NCBI GenBank assembly: GCA_947311845.1
Contig: CAMZMU010000063.1
Span: 118,655,612-118,719,611, forward strand
Origin: Poa pratensis
Lineage: Eukaryota; Streptophyta; Magnoliopsida; Poales; Poaceae
Direction: 5' to 3'
Length of the DNA stretch: 64,000 nucleotides
The notes under the pieces are model-generated. The model did not search any database and was not told where the DNA came from. It saw only the letters and a list, made by a program, of their open reading frames with translations. Of the stretch, positions 35,123 to 45,893 are shown in pieces. The stretch's first letter is position 1; each line of letters starts with the position of its first letter. The translations under genes and the position numbers were made by a program.

Positions 35123-36865
35123 CTACTGTGCCTCCTCTGCCTCTTTCTTCTTCTTTTTCTTCTCCTTTTTCTTCTCACTTTTCTCAACTTCAGCACTCTC
35201 TTGATCGACAACATCGCCACCTTCCTTGTTCTTCTTCTTCTTCTTCTTCTTCTTTTTCTTCTCGCTGCCACCCTTCTCCTCGTCAGACAGATCAGTCTTC
35301 TCCTCCTTCACTGAAACAGCTGATCCTGGTTCTCCCTTGTCTTTCTTTTTCTTTTTCTTCTTCTCACTCTTCTCCTCTTCCACTGCCTCAGTGACCTCCT
35401 CCACCTTGATCTTCTTGGCAGGTGTAGAAGCAGTTGCATCATCCTCATCAGTCTTCCTCTTCTTCTTCTTCTCCTTGACCTCCTCACCTGCCACCACATC
35501 CTGTTCTTCCACCTTTACCTTCTCGGGCTCAGGAGCAGCTGCAATGCTAGCAATCATTGCATCACCACCAGTAGGAAGCACCCCATTACGAAGCCACTCA
35601 GCTGGAGTCTTGTCAATTGGCTTCCCATGCTTATCAAGGAGGCCCTCGGCGATCATCTTTTTCTTCTTCAGTGCCACCGGGCCAAGTCCCCACTTCCTTG
35701 GGTACGTGTCTCTGTCCATCACCACCCTCTTGATCTTCGCAACAGCACCATGGTCACAGGTCGCCATAACAGCAGTGGGCATCTCAGCAATACCAATGGC
35801 AATCGCCTCCCCCTTTGTGGTCATGAGGACCACCTCTTCCCCAACATCAATGTCATTCTCAAACCGAAGCAACCCAGGGATCATAAGCTTAGCACCATAG
35901 CAGATAGCATTAACAGCAGAGTCCTTCACAACAAGCCTCTTGTAGCTAGTAAGAATCACCTCAAGTGGCATCACCACACGCCTTATGTAAGACTCATCCT
36001 TGTGGTTGTCAAGTGCCCACATCGCATCCATCACATCATGCATGGTGACCATGTTGTCCTGCTCTCCGAGAATCCCAGACCTGACACGGCGCAGCTCCTG
36101 CATATGAGCACCGACACCAAGGAGCAGCCCAAGGTGCACACAGAGGGTCCGGACATAGGTTCCAGCCTCACAAGAGATCCAGAACACAGCAAGATGGCGC
36201 TCAGGGTCGTGCTCCAGAAGCTTGCTCTCATAAATAGTCCTCACCCTGAGCTGGCGCTTGACCGCCGAGATGAGCGGCGGGCGCTGGAACACAGCGCCGG
36301 TAAGGGACTCGAGCGCGCGAGCCACACGGGCCGTGTCTGGCACGGCGGCGTGGAAGCGAGCGATGCAGACATACTCCTTACCTGCGCCCTGCTGAGACTT
36401 GACGAGGCGCGTGGCGCGGTCGACGCAGACGATGAGGTTGCCGGTGACCTTGGGGTCGAGCGTGCCGCTGTGGCCGGTCTTCTCGACGCGGAGGAGGCGC
36501 TTGATCCAGGCGACCACCTCGTGGGAGGAGGGGTTGGAGGGCTTGTCGAGGTTGATGACGCCGTAGCGGAGGTACTCGGCGATGGGGCGCTTGAGCGGGG
36601 AGTGGCCGGAGGGGAGCGGGGTGTAGTGGCCGGTGCGGACGTTGAGACGGTCGTAGTTCTTGAGGAGGAGCGGCCAGGTGGAGGTGTCGAGGGACGGCAC
36701 CAGCGACTGGGGCTTGATCATGTAGCCGTCGGTCTTCGCCTCGGCCTCCGCCAGCGACGGGATGTCGGCGGCGTCCGTGGGGGCATCCTTGGACTTGCTC
36801 TTCTTCTTCTTGGATTTGGTGAGCTCGGAGGCGGGGGACGCGACGGCCGGCGGCGTGGAGGACAT
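35123..36865 (-). CDS. CBF5: CBF5/dyskerin (H/ACA snoRNP pseudouridine synthase), copy 1
   Basis: A single-exon, 580-residue protein. Residues 1-45 are Lys-rich. The TruB-type pseudouridine synthase domain follows, with the catalytic Asp at about 137 in [11 protein letters not shown] and the substrate-binding segment [19 protein letters not shown]-binding domain spans about 310-390 ([20 protein letters not shown]). The C-terminal ~150 residues are KKE/KKKK repeats typical of nucleolar dyskerins. The enzyme isomerises uridines in rRNA and snRNA, guided by H/ACA RNAs with NOP10, NHP2 and GAR1, and stabilises telomerase RNA. Complete and intact, close to the usual length of plant CBF5. A second, almost identical copy begins at 62621 in the opposite orientation. 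Confidence 0.97.
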   Translation of the reverse strand: MSSTPPAVASPASELTKSKKKKSKSKDAPTDAADIPSLAEAEAKTDGYMIKPQSLVPSLDTSTWPLLLKNYDRLNVRTGHYTPLPSGHSPLKRPIAEYLRYGVINLDKPSNPSSHEVVAWIKRLLRVEKTGHSGTLDPKVTGNLIVCVDRATRLVKSQQGAGKEYVCIARFHAAVPDTARVARALESLTGAVFQRPPLISAVKRQLRVRTIYESKLLEHDPERHLAVFWISCEAGTYVRTLCVHLGLLLGVGAHMQELRRVRSGILGEQDNMVTMHDVMDAMWALDNHKDESYIRRVVMPLEVILTSYKRLVVKDSAVNAICYGAKLMIPGLLRFENDIDVGEEVVLMTTKGEAIAIGIAEMPTAVMATCDHGAVAKIKRVVMDRDTYPRKWGLGPVALKKKKMIAEGLLDKHGKPIDKTPAEWLRNGVLPTGGDAMIASIAAAPEPEKVKVEEQDVVAGEEVKEKKKKRKTDEDDATASTPAKKIKVEEVTEAVEEEKSEKKKKKKKDKGEPGSAVSVKEEKTDLSDEEKGGSEKKKKKKKKKKNKEGGDVVDQESAEVEKSEKKKEKKKKKKEAEEAQ

Positions 36866-36895
36866 GGCGGCGGCGGCTGCGGCGGCGTGGGGGCT

Positions 36896-37060
36896 TAGGG
36901 ATTAGGGTTTTTGCGGGAATGGGGAGTGGCGGCGAGAGGAAGAAGGGGGTTTTGAGAACAAGTAGGGTTTATCGGGCGAGGATGGTGCGTGCGCCGAAAG
37001 TGGGCTTGATGGACCCATGGGCTTGCCGTTGGGCCGCTCGATCTCAAAATTGGGCCAAGG
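36896..37060 (-). promoter_or_regulatory. CBF5 copy-1 promoter with telo-box and site-II motifs
   Basis: On the minus strand, AAAAACCCTAA (36902-36912, telo-box) lies about 40 bp upstream of the ATG. Two GGCCCA site-II elements (37030-37035 and 37051-37056) lie about 165-190 bp upstream. This pair is the standard signature of plant ribosome-biogenesis genes active in dividing cells. The arrangement is conserved ahead of CBF5 copy 2. Confidence 0.7.
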
Positions 37061-37330
37061 TTTTCAGATTTCTTTGGTGGGATTGCTCATCGATATGTGA
37101 CTCCTCCACTCATCCAATTTATTTTGAGTATGATGCTTCATAAAAGTAGATCAATGGGGTTCTTGGTGTTCTTTGTTTTCCGTGAGAAATCCATGTTATT
37201 GAATTTTTTTAGGAAGTTTTGATCCATATGCTTGCCTAGTTATGCTTCTATATATGAACTTTCATGAAGTATCTGCACTTGTTTAAACTTATGGTTAGTG
37301 TGTTTATTTAAGTTGCTGCAAGGTTCCACT

Positions 37331-37879
37331 ATGAACAAGGGCAAGGGGATAGCAGGGAGCTCATCAAGGTCCACTAGGAACTCCTCGTCGAGAGCCACTA
37401 AGTTCTATGGCGATAACCACAAGTGGAGAGATGACACCGAGTACAAGAATGAAGAACTTATCATCCATAGCACCAAGTGGCCGGACTATGACATACTCCA
37501 CCGTTCCGGTTTGCAAGCGGAGTTTGATGCCTTCTGTGGCATCACAGGTTTGACAGCTCTCGCAAACCGATCATGCAAAACTTATAGTAGGCTGAGTAGG
37601 GAATTTCCATCTTCCTTCAAGATTGATTATAGATCTGGTAGCACGTCATTTTCTGTTTCATTTGCAATACATGGTGTATCGGTTAAGATGACATTAGAGC
37701 AATTTTGCAAAGCCCTTAGTCTTCCTACTGAAGGGAAGATTGAGGAATTTAAGACTAATCGAGAAACGATTCTCACTGCGTTTTGGGAGTCTATTAGTGC
37801 CCAAGAAAATAGTAGCATAGCAAGAGGGAAACTTAATTGTATTCAACATCATGGGTTACGTACTTTGATGCATTCCTAG
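37331..37879 (+). pseudogene. Retrotransposon-type ORF fragment (plant-transposon-protein-like)
   Basis: From ATG 37331 (MNKGKGIAGSSSRSTRNSSS) an open frame of 182 codons ends at 37879. It has a basic Ser-rich N-terminus, then KWPDYDILHRSGLQAEFDAF...FSVSFAIHGVSVKMTLEQFCKALSLP. This pattern resembles the first ORF found in many grass LTR retrotransposons (putative plant transposon protein). There are no LTRs or other domains around it, so it is probably a truncated remnant. Function is unknown. Confidence 0.5.
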
Positions 37880-38169
37880 CTAGGGGATTTCTTGTTAGAG
37901 ATAATGTTTCTTCTTGCACTGGCCCTATCATATATCTCTTTTAGATAAAACCAAAGTATCCGTAAACTATGGTATTGCCTACCTAGACTCTAGAAAACTG
38001 TGGTTTTCATAAATTGTGATATTTAGCATACTTTGCGTCCAAATGTACCCTATATGTTTTTTTCCTTTAGTGCGGAGTTTGGTAGAGTTTGTCCTCTAGA
38101 AGCTGTTAAATTAGTCTTCCTTCTCCTTTGTAATGTGTCGCCCATATTAGTTTAACGATCATATATTAT

Positions 38170-38298
38170 TCTCTACTACTAAAGGGACAAAAATGTAACC
38201 GATGTTTACTTTTAGATAGCTAATTATTGTGTTTATATGAGCGTGTTCGTGATAATGTAAGTAAGTTATTCCGTAGCAACGCACAGGCACTCAGCTAG
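38170..38298 (+). mobile_element. Very short Helitron-like element, 129 bp
   Basis: It starts TCTCTACTACTAAAGGG and ends CCGTAGCAACGCACAGGCAC then TCAGCTAG, followed by T (38299). The end matches the Helitron 3' pattern at 394 and 12526, but the hairpin has mutated. The base before the 5' end is T rather than A, so the left boundary is less certain. Confidence 0.55.
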
Positions 38299-38326
38299 TT
38301 TGTATTAATTTATGAATTAGTGTGAA

Positions 38327-38590
38327 CCAACCTGTAGTTGGATGGTTAGGAAGGTGGTTGTACCCCCAATCCACCAGAGGTCAAACCCCAGGTTTGACAC
38401 ATGTGTGTCGTATAAAGGCGGAATATTCTTTTAGCGGGAGGCGACGTTCCCGTCGATAGTGAGACGCTTGTGGTGACTTCGTCTATCTCAAGATCCGACC
38501 CGCCGGCTCAGTCTTTCAGAGGTGCTCATGGCCCATAGGAGTGAGTATACGTGCGTGTATGTGAGCGTATGTGCTTGCAGCACAATCATG
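38327..38590 (+). mobile_element. Au-type SINE
   Basis: GAACCAACCTGTAGTTGGAT begins a tRNA-derived head, with an A-box-like TAGTTGGATGG and a B-box-like GGTCAAACCCC. The body GCGGGAGGCGACGTTCCCGT, GGTGACTTCGT, GCCGGCTCAGTCT and GGTGCTCATGG follows, in the order seen in the Triticeae Au SINE family. A clear target duplication was not found, so the copy is old. Confidence 0.85.
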
Positions 38591-38857
38591 GCCAACAACA
38601 AAACAAAAAATATCGTAGTGCGAGAGAACCAATGACATTTATCTATTCTAAGTAGTTTCTTGTGTTTCTCAAAAAAATGAATGTGTTTAAAAAAATGTAT
38701 TTATGAATTTAATTTGCTTACATCCAGCGATCCGTTCAAAAACATCGTCCCCTCGGTGATCTTATATTGAAAATCCTTACAACTACTAAGCTCCCTAGAA
38801 TCCTTGCCCTCTCCTTGCTCCTAGATATCCTCCAATGAAGTAGTGACACCACTTCGT

Positions 38858-39062
38858 GGTGGACCCCACTCAACTTATTAAAAGTTTACAACTATGTTAT
38901 TAAAAGTGAGTTTGAAAAAAATTATGTTAGATATATATACATGTTTTGTACGTACACATCATGGTGGGCCCCACTCAACTTATTTTATAGTTTACAACTA
39001 TCTAATATTAAAACTGAGTTTGAGAAAAATTATGTTGGATATATACACATGTATTGTAGTAT
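38858..39062. repeat. Two ~105-bp tandem copies
   Basis: GGTGGACCCCACTCAACTTA (38858) and GGTGGGCCCCACTCAACTTA (38963) start two similar units, each containing AAAATTATGTT.GATATAT. Non-coding. Confidence 0.8.
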
Positions 39063-40920
39063 ATGACAAATTTCCGGTAAAAAATTGTATTCCCAACTAC
39101 ACAAAAAAGAAAATTTTGACTGTGGAAAGGGAAAAATAGCTCTATTTACCTCTCAAATTTCTGTTTTTTGTGTAGCTCAAAATACATATAAAAAGTTACA
39201 AAAAATTTAGAGAACGTACAATACGTACACGTACTTGTATGCTTTATTTCTTAAAAACCAAAACCTAGGAATGTCTTTTTGATTTATTTTTTAAGAGATG
39301 TGGTGGTGAATTCGGAGCTACTGACACTTTCGGATAATTCTCACCTTTATAATTAATTTGCCGCCAGCGCCCACCATAGCATGGCGCAGCCTGTGTCACG
39401 TGACAATATGTCTCTCACTCCGCTTTTGTCGAGTAGTATTTTACCGAAAACAGCCGGTCCGCTGCAAATTTTGCCCGTCTGTTCGCACACACCTCTGGCT
39501 CTGTCAAGCCCTAGGACTACAAGTCACCTCCGTCCCCAATGTCGCCCCTCAAGTACATTGTCAACTAGAACGTCAGTGAGCTGAAGGACTTCCTACATAC
39601 GTCCCAGTATTTGCACGTGAACACCCATGTCGCCTCTCGCATAGGCCGCTGTCGTCGTTGCTGTTAGTGGTGCTCGACTTGGTGCTTGTGGCAGCTGCGG
39701 TTGAGACCGTGCGAGACAATTCGATGGTGCATGAGTGTGAAAGGATGAGTTAGACACCTCGTTCATGGATGTCTTACCGAGGAAAGGTGATGTGGGTATT
39801 TATCTGTGATTTTTTTCTCTGTGGTATGTTTGACTATCCTCACTTGCATTCATAGAATGAGCCAGATTATGTATGCAAGTGGATGTGTGTAGTTGGTAGA
39901 TGGTTGGATATATACACAGAAAAGGATCTATGTATGTCTAACCTCAGCTGCAGTAATTAGAGTGCAGAAAAGTCATGACCCTTGAGTGTACAATAATGAA
40001 ATAGCATGTGTTGATGTGGCGATCATGACAAACTATATGTTTAGAGATGGACATTCCTGCAATTTGATATATATTTTAAATTTTTGGTGGTATTCATAGC
40101 ATTTATTTTCGTTTATATTTTATTATATGTACTCTGGATGCGATACATAGATTGAAATGGCATATAAATTGTTTAAGAATTCAGTTTGCTCTCCTTTGTG
40201 GTGCATTATTTAGTATTTATCGGTGGAATGTTCCTCTGTTTTTATATAATATCGTTGTACTCTAAACAATTGGTTTAAGTATGGCGGGACAATAATTACA
40301 CTAACTATTACTAATTTTAGGATCATTTATCTTAGAAAATTGTACTTAATTTCATTATAATAAAATCATTGACCTTGACTGTAGGACCTAGATGGCTAAT
40401 CAAATCTTGGCTAATCTATTTCTCAATTCTGCAATGCTCATCATATCGTACATTGTCGGAACTTTGTTATATTTTTTGTTGTTGAAATCTTCGTAGAACC
40501 ATATATACAATTTAACTTTCATGACATTTTATAATTGTGGTTGTGTCATGATTGTTTAACTCAGTATCTGCAGAGATTAAGCTTTTTTATGTGGGGTCAT
40601 TGTTCTCACTTGAGTGGTGTAGTACTAACCTTGCTACTACTGACATAATTGTGTTCCCTTCTTTACTTCTCTATGTTTATGTGAGGATGCTTGAGTAATC
40701 ATGTTGCAATAGTTTGAGCCAGTGGTACTGGTATCTCTATTACTGGTACTTTTTAAACATATGTTTCCATAAAAAAAATTGTTTGTTCATCTATCGTCGA
40801 TTATACTAGAGCGCATGCGGCAACCCGCGTCTTTTCCTTCTAGTTCCATATGATTTCCGGTCGGTGTTGTTTTCCGGTGTATGTCTAGTGTTGGGTACAC
40901 ATAGAGTACTTGTTTGATAC
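39063..40920. other. Intergenic, no gene recognised
   Basis: AT-rich with short open frames at 39358-39584 that show no known domain. It may include the decayed upstream part of the laccase remnant, but no first exon or signal peptide was found. Confidence 0.4.
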
Positions 40921-40942
40921 ATCTTGACCTAATGATGATCAG

Positions 40943-41390
40943 GTGCACGAGATGAACCAGACACACCTTTGCAACACGGCCAAGATCTACATGGTGAACG
41001 GGCAGTTGACGGGCCCGACGATCGACGTCACCGATGGCGACATGGTGGTCGTCCATGTCGTGAACCATCTCCCCCACGGTCTCACCATCCACTGGCACGG
41101 CGTCCGGCAGATGAGGACCTGCTGGTCCGACGGTGCCGGTTTCGTGACTAAGTGTCCCATCTCACCCGGCGGTGAGCGCGTGTACTGCTTCAACGTCACC
41201 GCCCAGGTCGACACGTTGTGGTGGCACGCCCACGTCACCTGCCTCCGCGCCACCGTCGCCGGTGCCTTCGTCATCCGGCCCAAGGGTGGGAGGTACCCGT
41301 TCCCGACCCCCACCAAGGACGTACCCATCATCTGTTGTTGGTGTTTAGGGTGAACGATGACCTCATTGGAGGCATCAGTTGCGTGTTATA
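40943..41390 (+). pseudogene. Laccase (multicopper oxidase) exon fragment
   Basis: The frame opens directly after an AG acceptor at 40941-40942. It encodes about 130 residues of the first cupredoxin domain: LCNTAKIYMVNGQLTGPTI, IHWHGVRQ, WSDGAGFVTKCPISPGG, TLWWHAH and FVIRPKGGRYPFPTPTKDVPI. The copper-binding HWHG and WHAH motifs are intact. The conserved continuation (GEWWNDD) is lost to a frame change and stop at about 41340, although ACGATGACCTCATTGG follows. Laccases oxidise monolignols in the cell wall. With no first exon or later domains, this is a dead gene fragment. A poly-C run follows at 41511. Confidence 0.85.
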
Positions 41391-41510
41391 TGGATGGGAA
41401 AAACCCCCATCGTGGTACGTACAAGGAGATACGATAGGATCAGAGTACTACTCCGTATACTATACGTATAGATCTATTACATATAACGTGTACACTTATT
41501 TTGTCTAACA

Positions 41511-41530
41511 CCCCCCCCCCCCCCCCCCCC
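41511..41530. repeat. Poly-C tract, 20 bases
   Basis: An uninterrupted C run between the laccase remnant and the LTR retrotransposon. Confidence 0.9.
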
Positions 41531-41668
41531 TTAATCTAAACCTTGCAAAGGTTGAGATTACGGCAGAACTCCTGAAGCTTCTTAGGACATAATATCTTTG
41601 TAAAACCATATAAGGGTTATACCACTGTTACATGAACTTTGCACTCCTGAACTCCTGAAGCTTGGGGA

Positions 41669-43034
41669 TGTTGATGCATGAAAAATGCATACATGAACTT
41701 TGCACTTTATCACTTATATGCCAATCACATTTGCATCATATAAGGGTTATACCACTGTTATTTAATGATTTTAGCAAATAAAATAATTGTTTCCTATTTT
41801 TATGGAATTAACCCTGCGCAGGCAGAAAACCCTATTTCTTTCCTTTTATGTTTCAGGGACCCAAACGTCGTCATAAAATTCTGGAAAAATACAGAGGTCA
41901 TTATTTGGGAAGGAAGAAGACATAAGAGCGAAGGAATCAAGCAAACGAAGCCCGCAAGGCAAAAAGGGGGTGGCCCACGCGGCCAGGTACTGTGCCCGCG
42001 TGGGACCCACCCGTTTGGGCCTCGTGGCTCCGCAGCCGTCGATCCTTTCTCCACCGCCTTCGTCTTGACCTAAAAACGCCTATAAAAAAGGTCCCATGAC
42101 GTTTCGCGAAAGGAGCGCCGCACAAACACAGAAACACCGAAACAGAGATCAGGAGCTGCAGATTGGAGGGGGAAAACTCCGGCGGGCGCTGCCGGGGTGG
42201 TCTCCACCTTCTCTAACGACTTCTCCACCGTCTCCATGATGAAGGGGGAGTAGTCCACCCCTGGATTTGGGTTTGTGGTGGTAACTTATGTATCTCTCCT
42301 CTCTTTGAGCTTCACTAATTAGTACCGTATGAGCTGCTGAACATGATTACGGTCATCTATGTAATACCTTTGTGGTGAATATTGTGGTATGAGATGATTT
42401 GTTATGCATTTACTGTTGTGTTGGAACTTTTATGACTTGTCATGCTTTGATAGAATATTGTTCTTTAAGAAGTATGATGTATGTGGGTACGGGATGGCCG
42501 ATGTGACACGGCATAGGTATTGAGTGACACGTACCGCCCAACATCCTTTATCCGGGGTAAAAAGAAAGAGTATGATGTGGGAGTGACAACAACCACGCTA
42601 GCCTTACGAGGGTGACCTAGCAACACAAATGAGTACTTCTTTCAACTATGTGTTTTAGGACATATAGCCGTTATAAAAGCTACCATTAAAACATGACAAT
42701 TGTGTGTACTTTATCTATAACATGATAATCACCGTAGATGAGAGAAGAGGATTAAGTGAACCCATGAACCCATGTCCATTGTTCCTATAAGAGAAAACCT
42801 TTGTCTTGTCCTCTTGCATTGAAGAGGATTGGGACACTTTTACATTCTTGTTTTGCTACATTAACTTCCATCCATCAACCACCTTGTTCTTAAACTTGTT
42901 TAGTGCATAATCAACTAAAACTTGTGACACTTTAGTTGTAGGGAATAGATAACTTTTCCTTCTTGCTCCTGCGGATCGATACCTTACTTCCACATTGAGA
43001 GGTGCTACAGTGATCCCTGCTCTTGGGGGTATCA
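41669..43034 (+). repeat. 5' LTR
   Basis: 1366 bp, TG...CA. A TATA-like TATAAAAAAG at 42081-42090 is the likely promoter core. It differs from the 3' LTR by roughly two dozen substitutions and small indels. Confidence 0.88.
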
Positions 43035-43044
43035 AGTACTTTTC

Positions 43045-43062
43045 TGGCGCCGTTGCCGGGGA
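43045..43062 (+). promoter_or_regulatory. tRNA-Asp primer-binding site
   Basis: TGGCGCCGTTGCCGGGGA matches the complement of the plant tRNA-Asp 3' end over 18 bases. It lies 10 bp after the 5' LTR. Athila-group Gypsy elements commonly use this primer. Confidence 0.8.
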
Positions 43063-43206
43063 GCGTAGCGCTTAAGTTTCTATTCTTGTGTGCACTAGAC
43101 TTTATATCTTGCAATCATCTAAGCTTGGGGAGGTTCCTTTAAACTTGTTTGGTTGTGAGTTTTCTCATTAGTTTTATATATATCAAAAACCCATAAAAAT
43201 TAGAAA

Positions 43207-44573
43207 ATGGAAAACAACAAAGAAATTAGAGAGCTTTATGAAATTTATCTTGAGTTAGGACATGATGTGTTTGAGCAGAAAATTAAAAAATCTATGGAAA
43301 ATGATTTGCATGATGGTAGCAATGTTGTTACTATAAATTCTTTGCACACTATTGCTAATGCTATGGAAAAGCCTAAGCTTGGGGAAGCTAGTTTTTATGA
43401 AAAGGATATTTTTGGTTTCCCAGCTTTGAAGGAGAAAAATTGCTTTGATAATACTTTGTCTCCTATATGTGATAATTCTAAGGATGCTTGTGAATTCTAA
43501 ATCCACCCGCTGAAAGTATTCCTTTTGAAATACCTATGGAAATCGTTGAAATGGTTATGGATGAACGTTATGCAGGGGATGGAACAGTCCATCCACAAGA
43601 TCACTTGTTGAAACTTACAGAACTTTGTGAGTTGTTTAAGGTTGCAGGTTTATCAAGAGAAGATTCATGAGGAAATTATTTCCATTTTCACTTAAGGACA
43701 AAGCAAAGGAGTGGTATAGGATGCTGGATGATCGTCCTTCGAATTGGAAACATCTTGAATCTCTCTTTTACTCTAAATTTTGTCCTCTTCATGAAGTGCA
43801 ACTAGCTAGGAGTTACATTTTCAATTTTTATCCTCATGATAGAGAAAGCATTGCTCAAGCTTGGGGAAGACTGAAAACATTAATACTCAAATGTCCTAAC
43901 CATGAGCTTCCTAAGGAAATAATTGTTACTAATTTTTATGCAAGACTTTCAGGTCATTACAAGGATCATCTAGATGCGTGTTCAGGGGTTCTTTCACAAG
44001 TAAGAAGGTTGAAGCTAAATGGGATCTTCTTGAAACAATTCAACGCAATACTGAAGATTGGGATAACGACAAAGGTAAAGAATCAGGTATAAACTATGAG
44101 CATGCTTGCGTTAAGTCTTTCGCTGAAACTGCTAGTTTTCATGAGCTTGTGCTAAATTTGGTCTTGATTCTCAAATTATGGTTAATTGTTGTAAAACCTT
44201 TGCTTCTCATATGAATGTTCCTAAAGAAAATTGGGACAAGTATACGACCTTTTAAAGACACTTGCATGGAAAATAAAATTGCTATTAATGATTGCAATAA
44301 ACATGCTCAAACTTCTGAAAATACTATTTCTTATAAGCATGTTAATTTTTGTGGAGCACTTAGACCTTGTGAAAAGAATCAAATCGAAGAAGAATATTGT
44401 ATCCATCATAAGAATGAAAAAACTAGAATGTGGAGCAAGGCTCTACATGATCTTGGTGCAAAAGTTTGTGCCATATATCCTTTTGTTTGTGAACTTTGCT
44501 ATAAAGAGGGGCATTTCAAATTCCAATGCTCAGCCTCTAATAAGGATATTGCGGGGACTTTTGTGATAACATG
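43207..44573 (+). pseudogene. Degenerate gag of the LTR retrotransposon
   Basis: The reading frame shifts several times. In order it shows a leader (MENNKEIRELYEIYLELGHD), AGDGTVHPQDHLLKLTELCE, the retrotransposon gag core (LFPFSLKDKAKEWYRML...WKHLESLFYSKF), FTSKKVEAKWDLLE, and a CCHC zinc knuckle CELCYKEGHFKFQC near 44500. At least four frame changes separate these blocks, most consistent with single missing bases. Gag proteins form virus-like particles that package the RNA. This copy cannot make a full product, and mobilisation would need gag and pol from relatives. Confidence 0.8.
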
Positions 44574-45893
44574 ATCACTCCTAATCAACATGATGAACTT
44601 ACATTATTTTTGGGGTGTGAAGAGTTATCAAGAAAAACTTCTTCGTTAGATATGAGTGCTTTTGATATGAATAGCGTGTTACATGGATGTTATCTCTATT
44701 GTGTTAATAATTGCCATGCCAACACTTACATACAAAATATTATAAAAGATGGAACTACCTTACCAAAATATGAGAGGACTAATGTTTGTTTTACTCTTAT
44801 TAATGAAAAAGAGAAACGGTATCCTCCCCTAAGCATGTTGCTCCTATTATAGTTGTTGCTGATGAGTCTGAATTCGATGATGATCCTATGCCTGTTACTT
44901 ATAGTAGTGATCATGATTGGGAACATAGTACTTTTGATATTGAAAATCTCTTTGGTACTAATTCCGAAAATGATCATGCTAATAATTACAATCATCCTCA
45001 TGAAACTTGTCATAGTTATGGGGGGATTACCCAAAACCATCCCTTTAATATACAACTTGTCTATCATGTTCGAGTTCTTTATGATGACCCATGCTATTAT
45101 GATGAAAGTAATAATGCTCCTTTACTATTTAATGCTACTAGTGAACTTATTGATGATAATGAGGAGTGTTGCTTAAATATGTTATATGATAATGCTTTAG
45201 ATGATGGTCCATGCTTATTGATAATCCTCCATGTTTAGAAGTTGTTACTACATTATGTGAGGATAAAAATGATATACTTGCTGTTTGTGAAATACTCTCA
45301 TTCATGAGAGTCCTACTTTTCCTGAATTCTCCTAATAACACCATAGAGGAGAAATTTGCTTATGTTGAGAAATACTTATGTGGTTTGCAATTATCTTTAG
45401 TTCCAAATCTTTGTTGCAACCATGATATAAACTTGATATTGATCTTAATAACTATTTTGAAAGAGGGAAGCATGCTAATGAATTCCAAAATAAATTTAAT
45501 GATCCTCTTTATGTGCCTAAATTATCTAAATTGGAAGATCTATTGGTTATATGGTTGAATACACTTCTATTACTTGCAACTATTATGAGAGAGGAGGTTA
45601 TGAGAACCCTCTTTATGCTACTAATAATTATGGGCTGCAAGTAACTTTTGTTAATATGCATTGGAAAACTTCATTCATATACAAAATGCCAATGCATAGA
45701 AAGAAAGTTAGACTTCGTTGTTATTACTTTTGTGTTCTTTTTTCTCTCAACCAGGTTTCAACTTGACTATTATTTTGATCGGTTTGAGAGCAACATGGGA
45801 CCCTGGTATTATGCATGGAACACTTCCCAAGAAAGAGGGGAACATCAAAGTTCAAGCTCCCTCATGAGCTTCATCTTCAATAAACAAAAGTAA
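44574..45893 (+). pseudogene. Second degenerate coding region inside the LTR element
   Basis: Broken open frames (44571-44852, 44888-45238 and 45211-45893) lie in the gag orientation. Fragments such as PMPVTYSSDHDWEHSTFDIENLF are acidic and Asn/Asp-rich. I recognise no protease or polymerase motif. It may be the C-terminal extension of the gag protein or a family-specific ORF. Confidence 0.4.
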
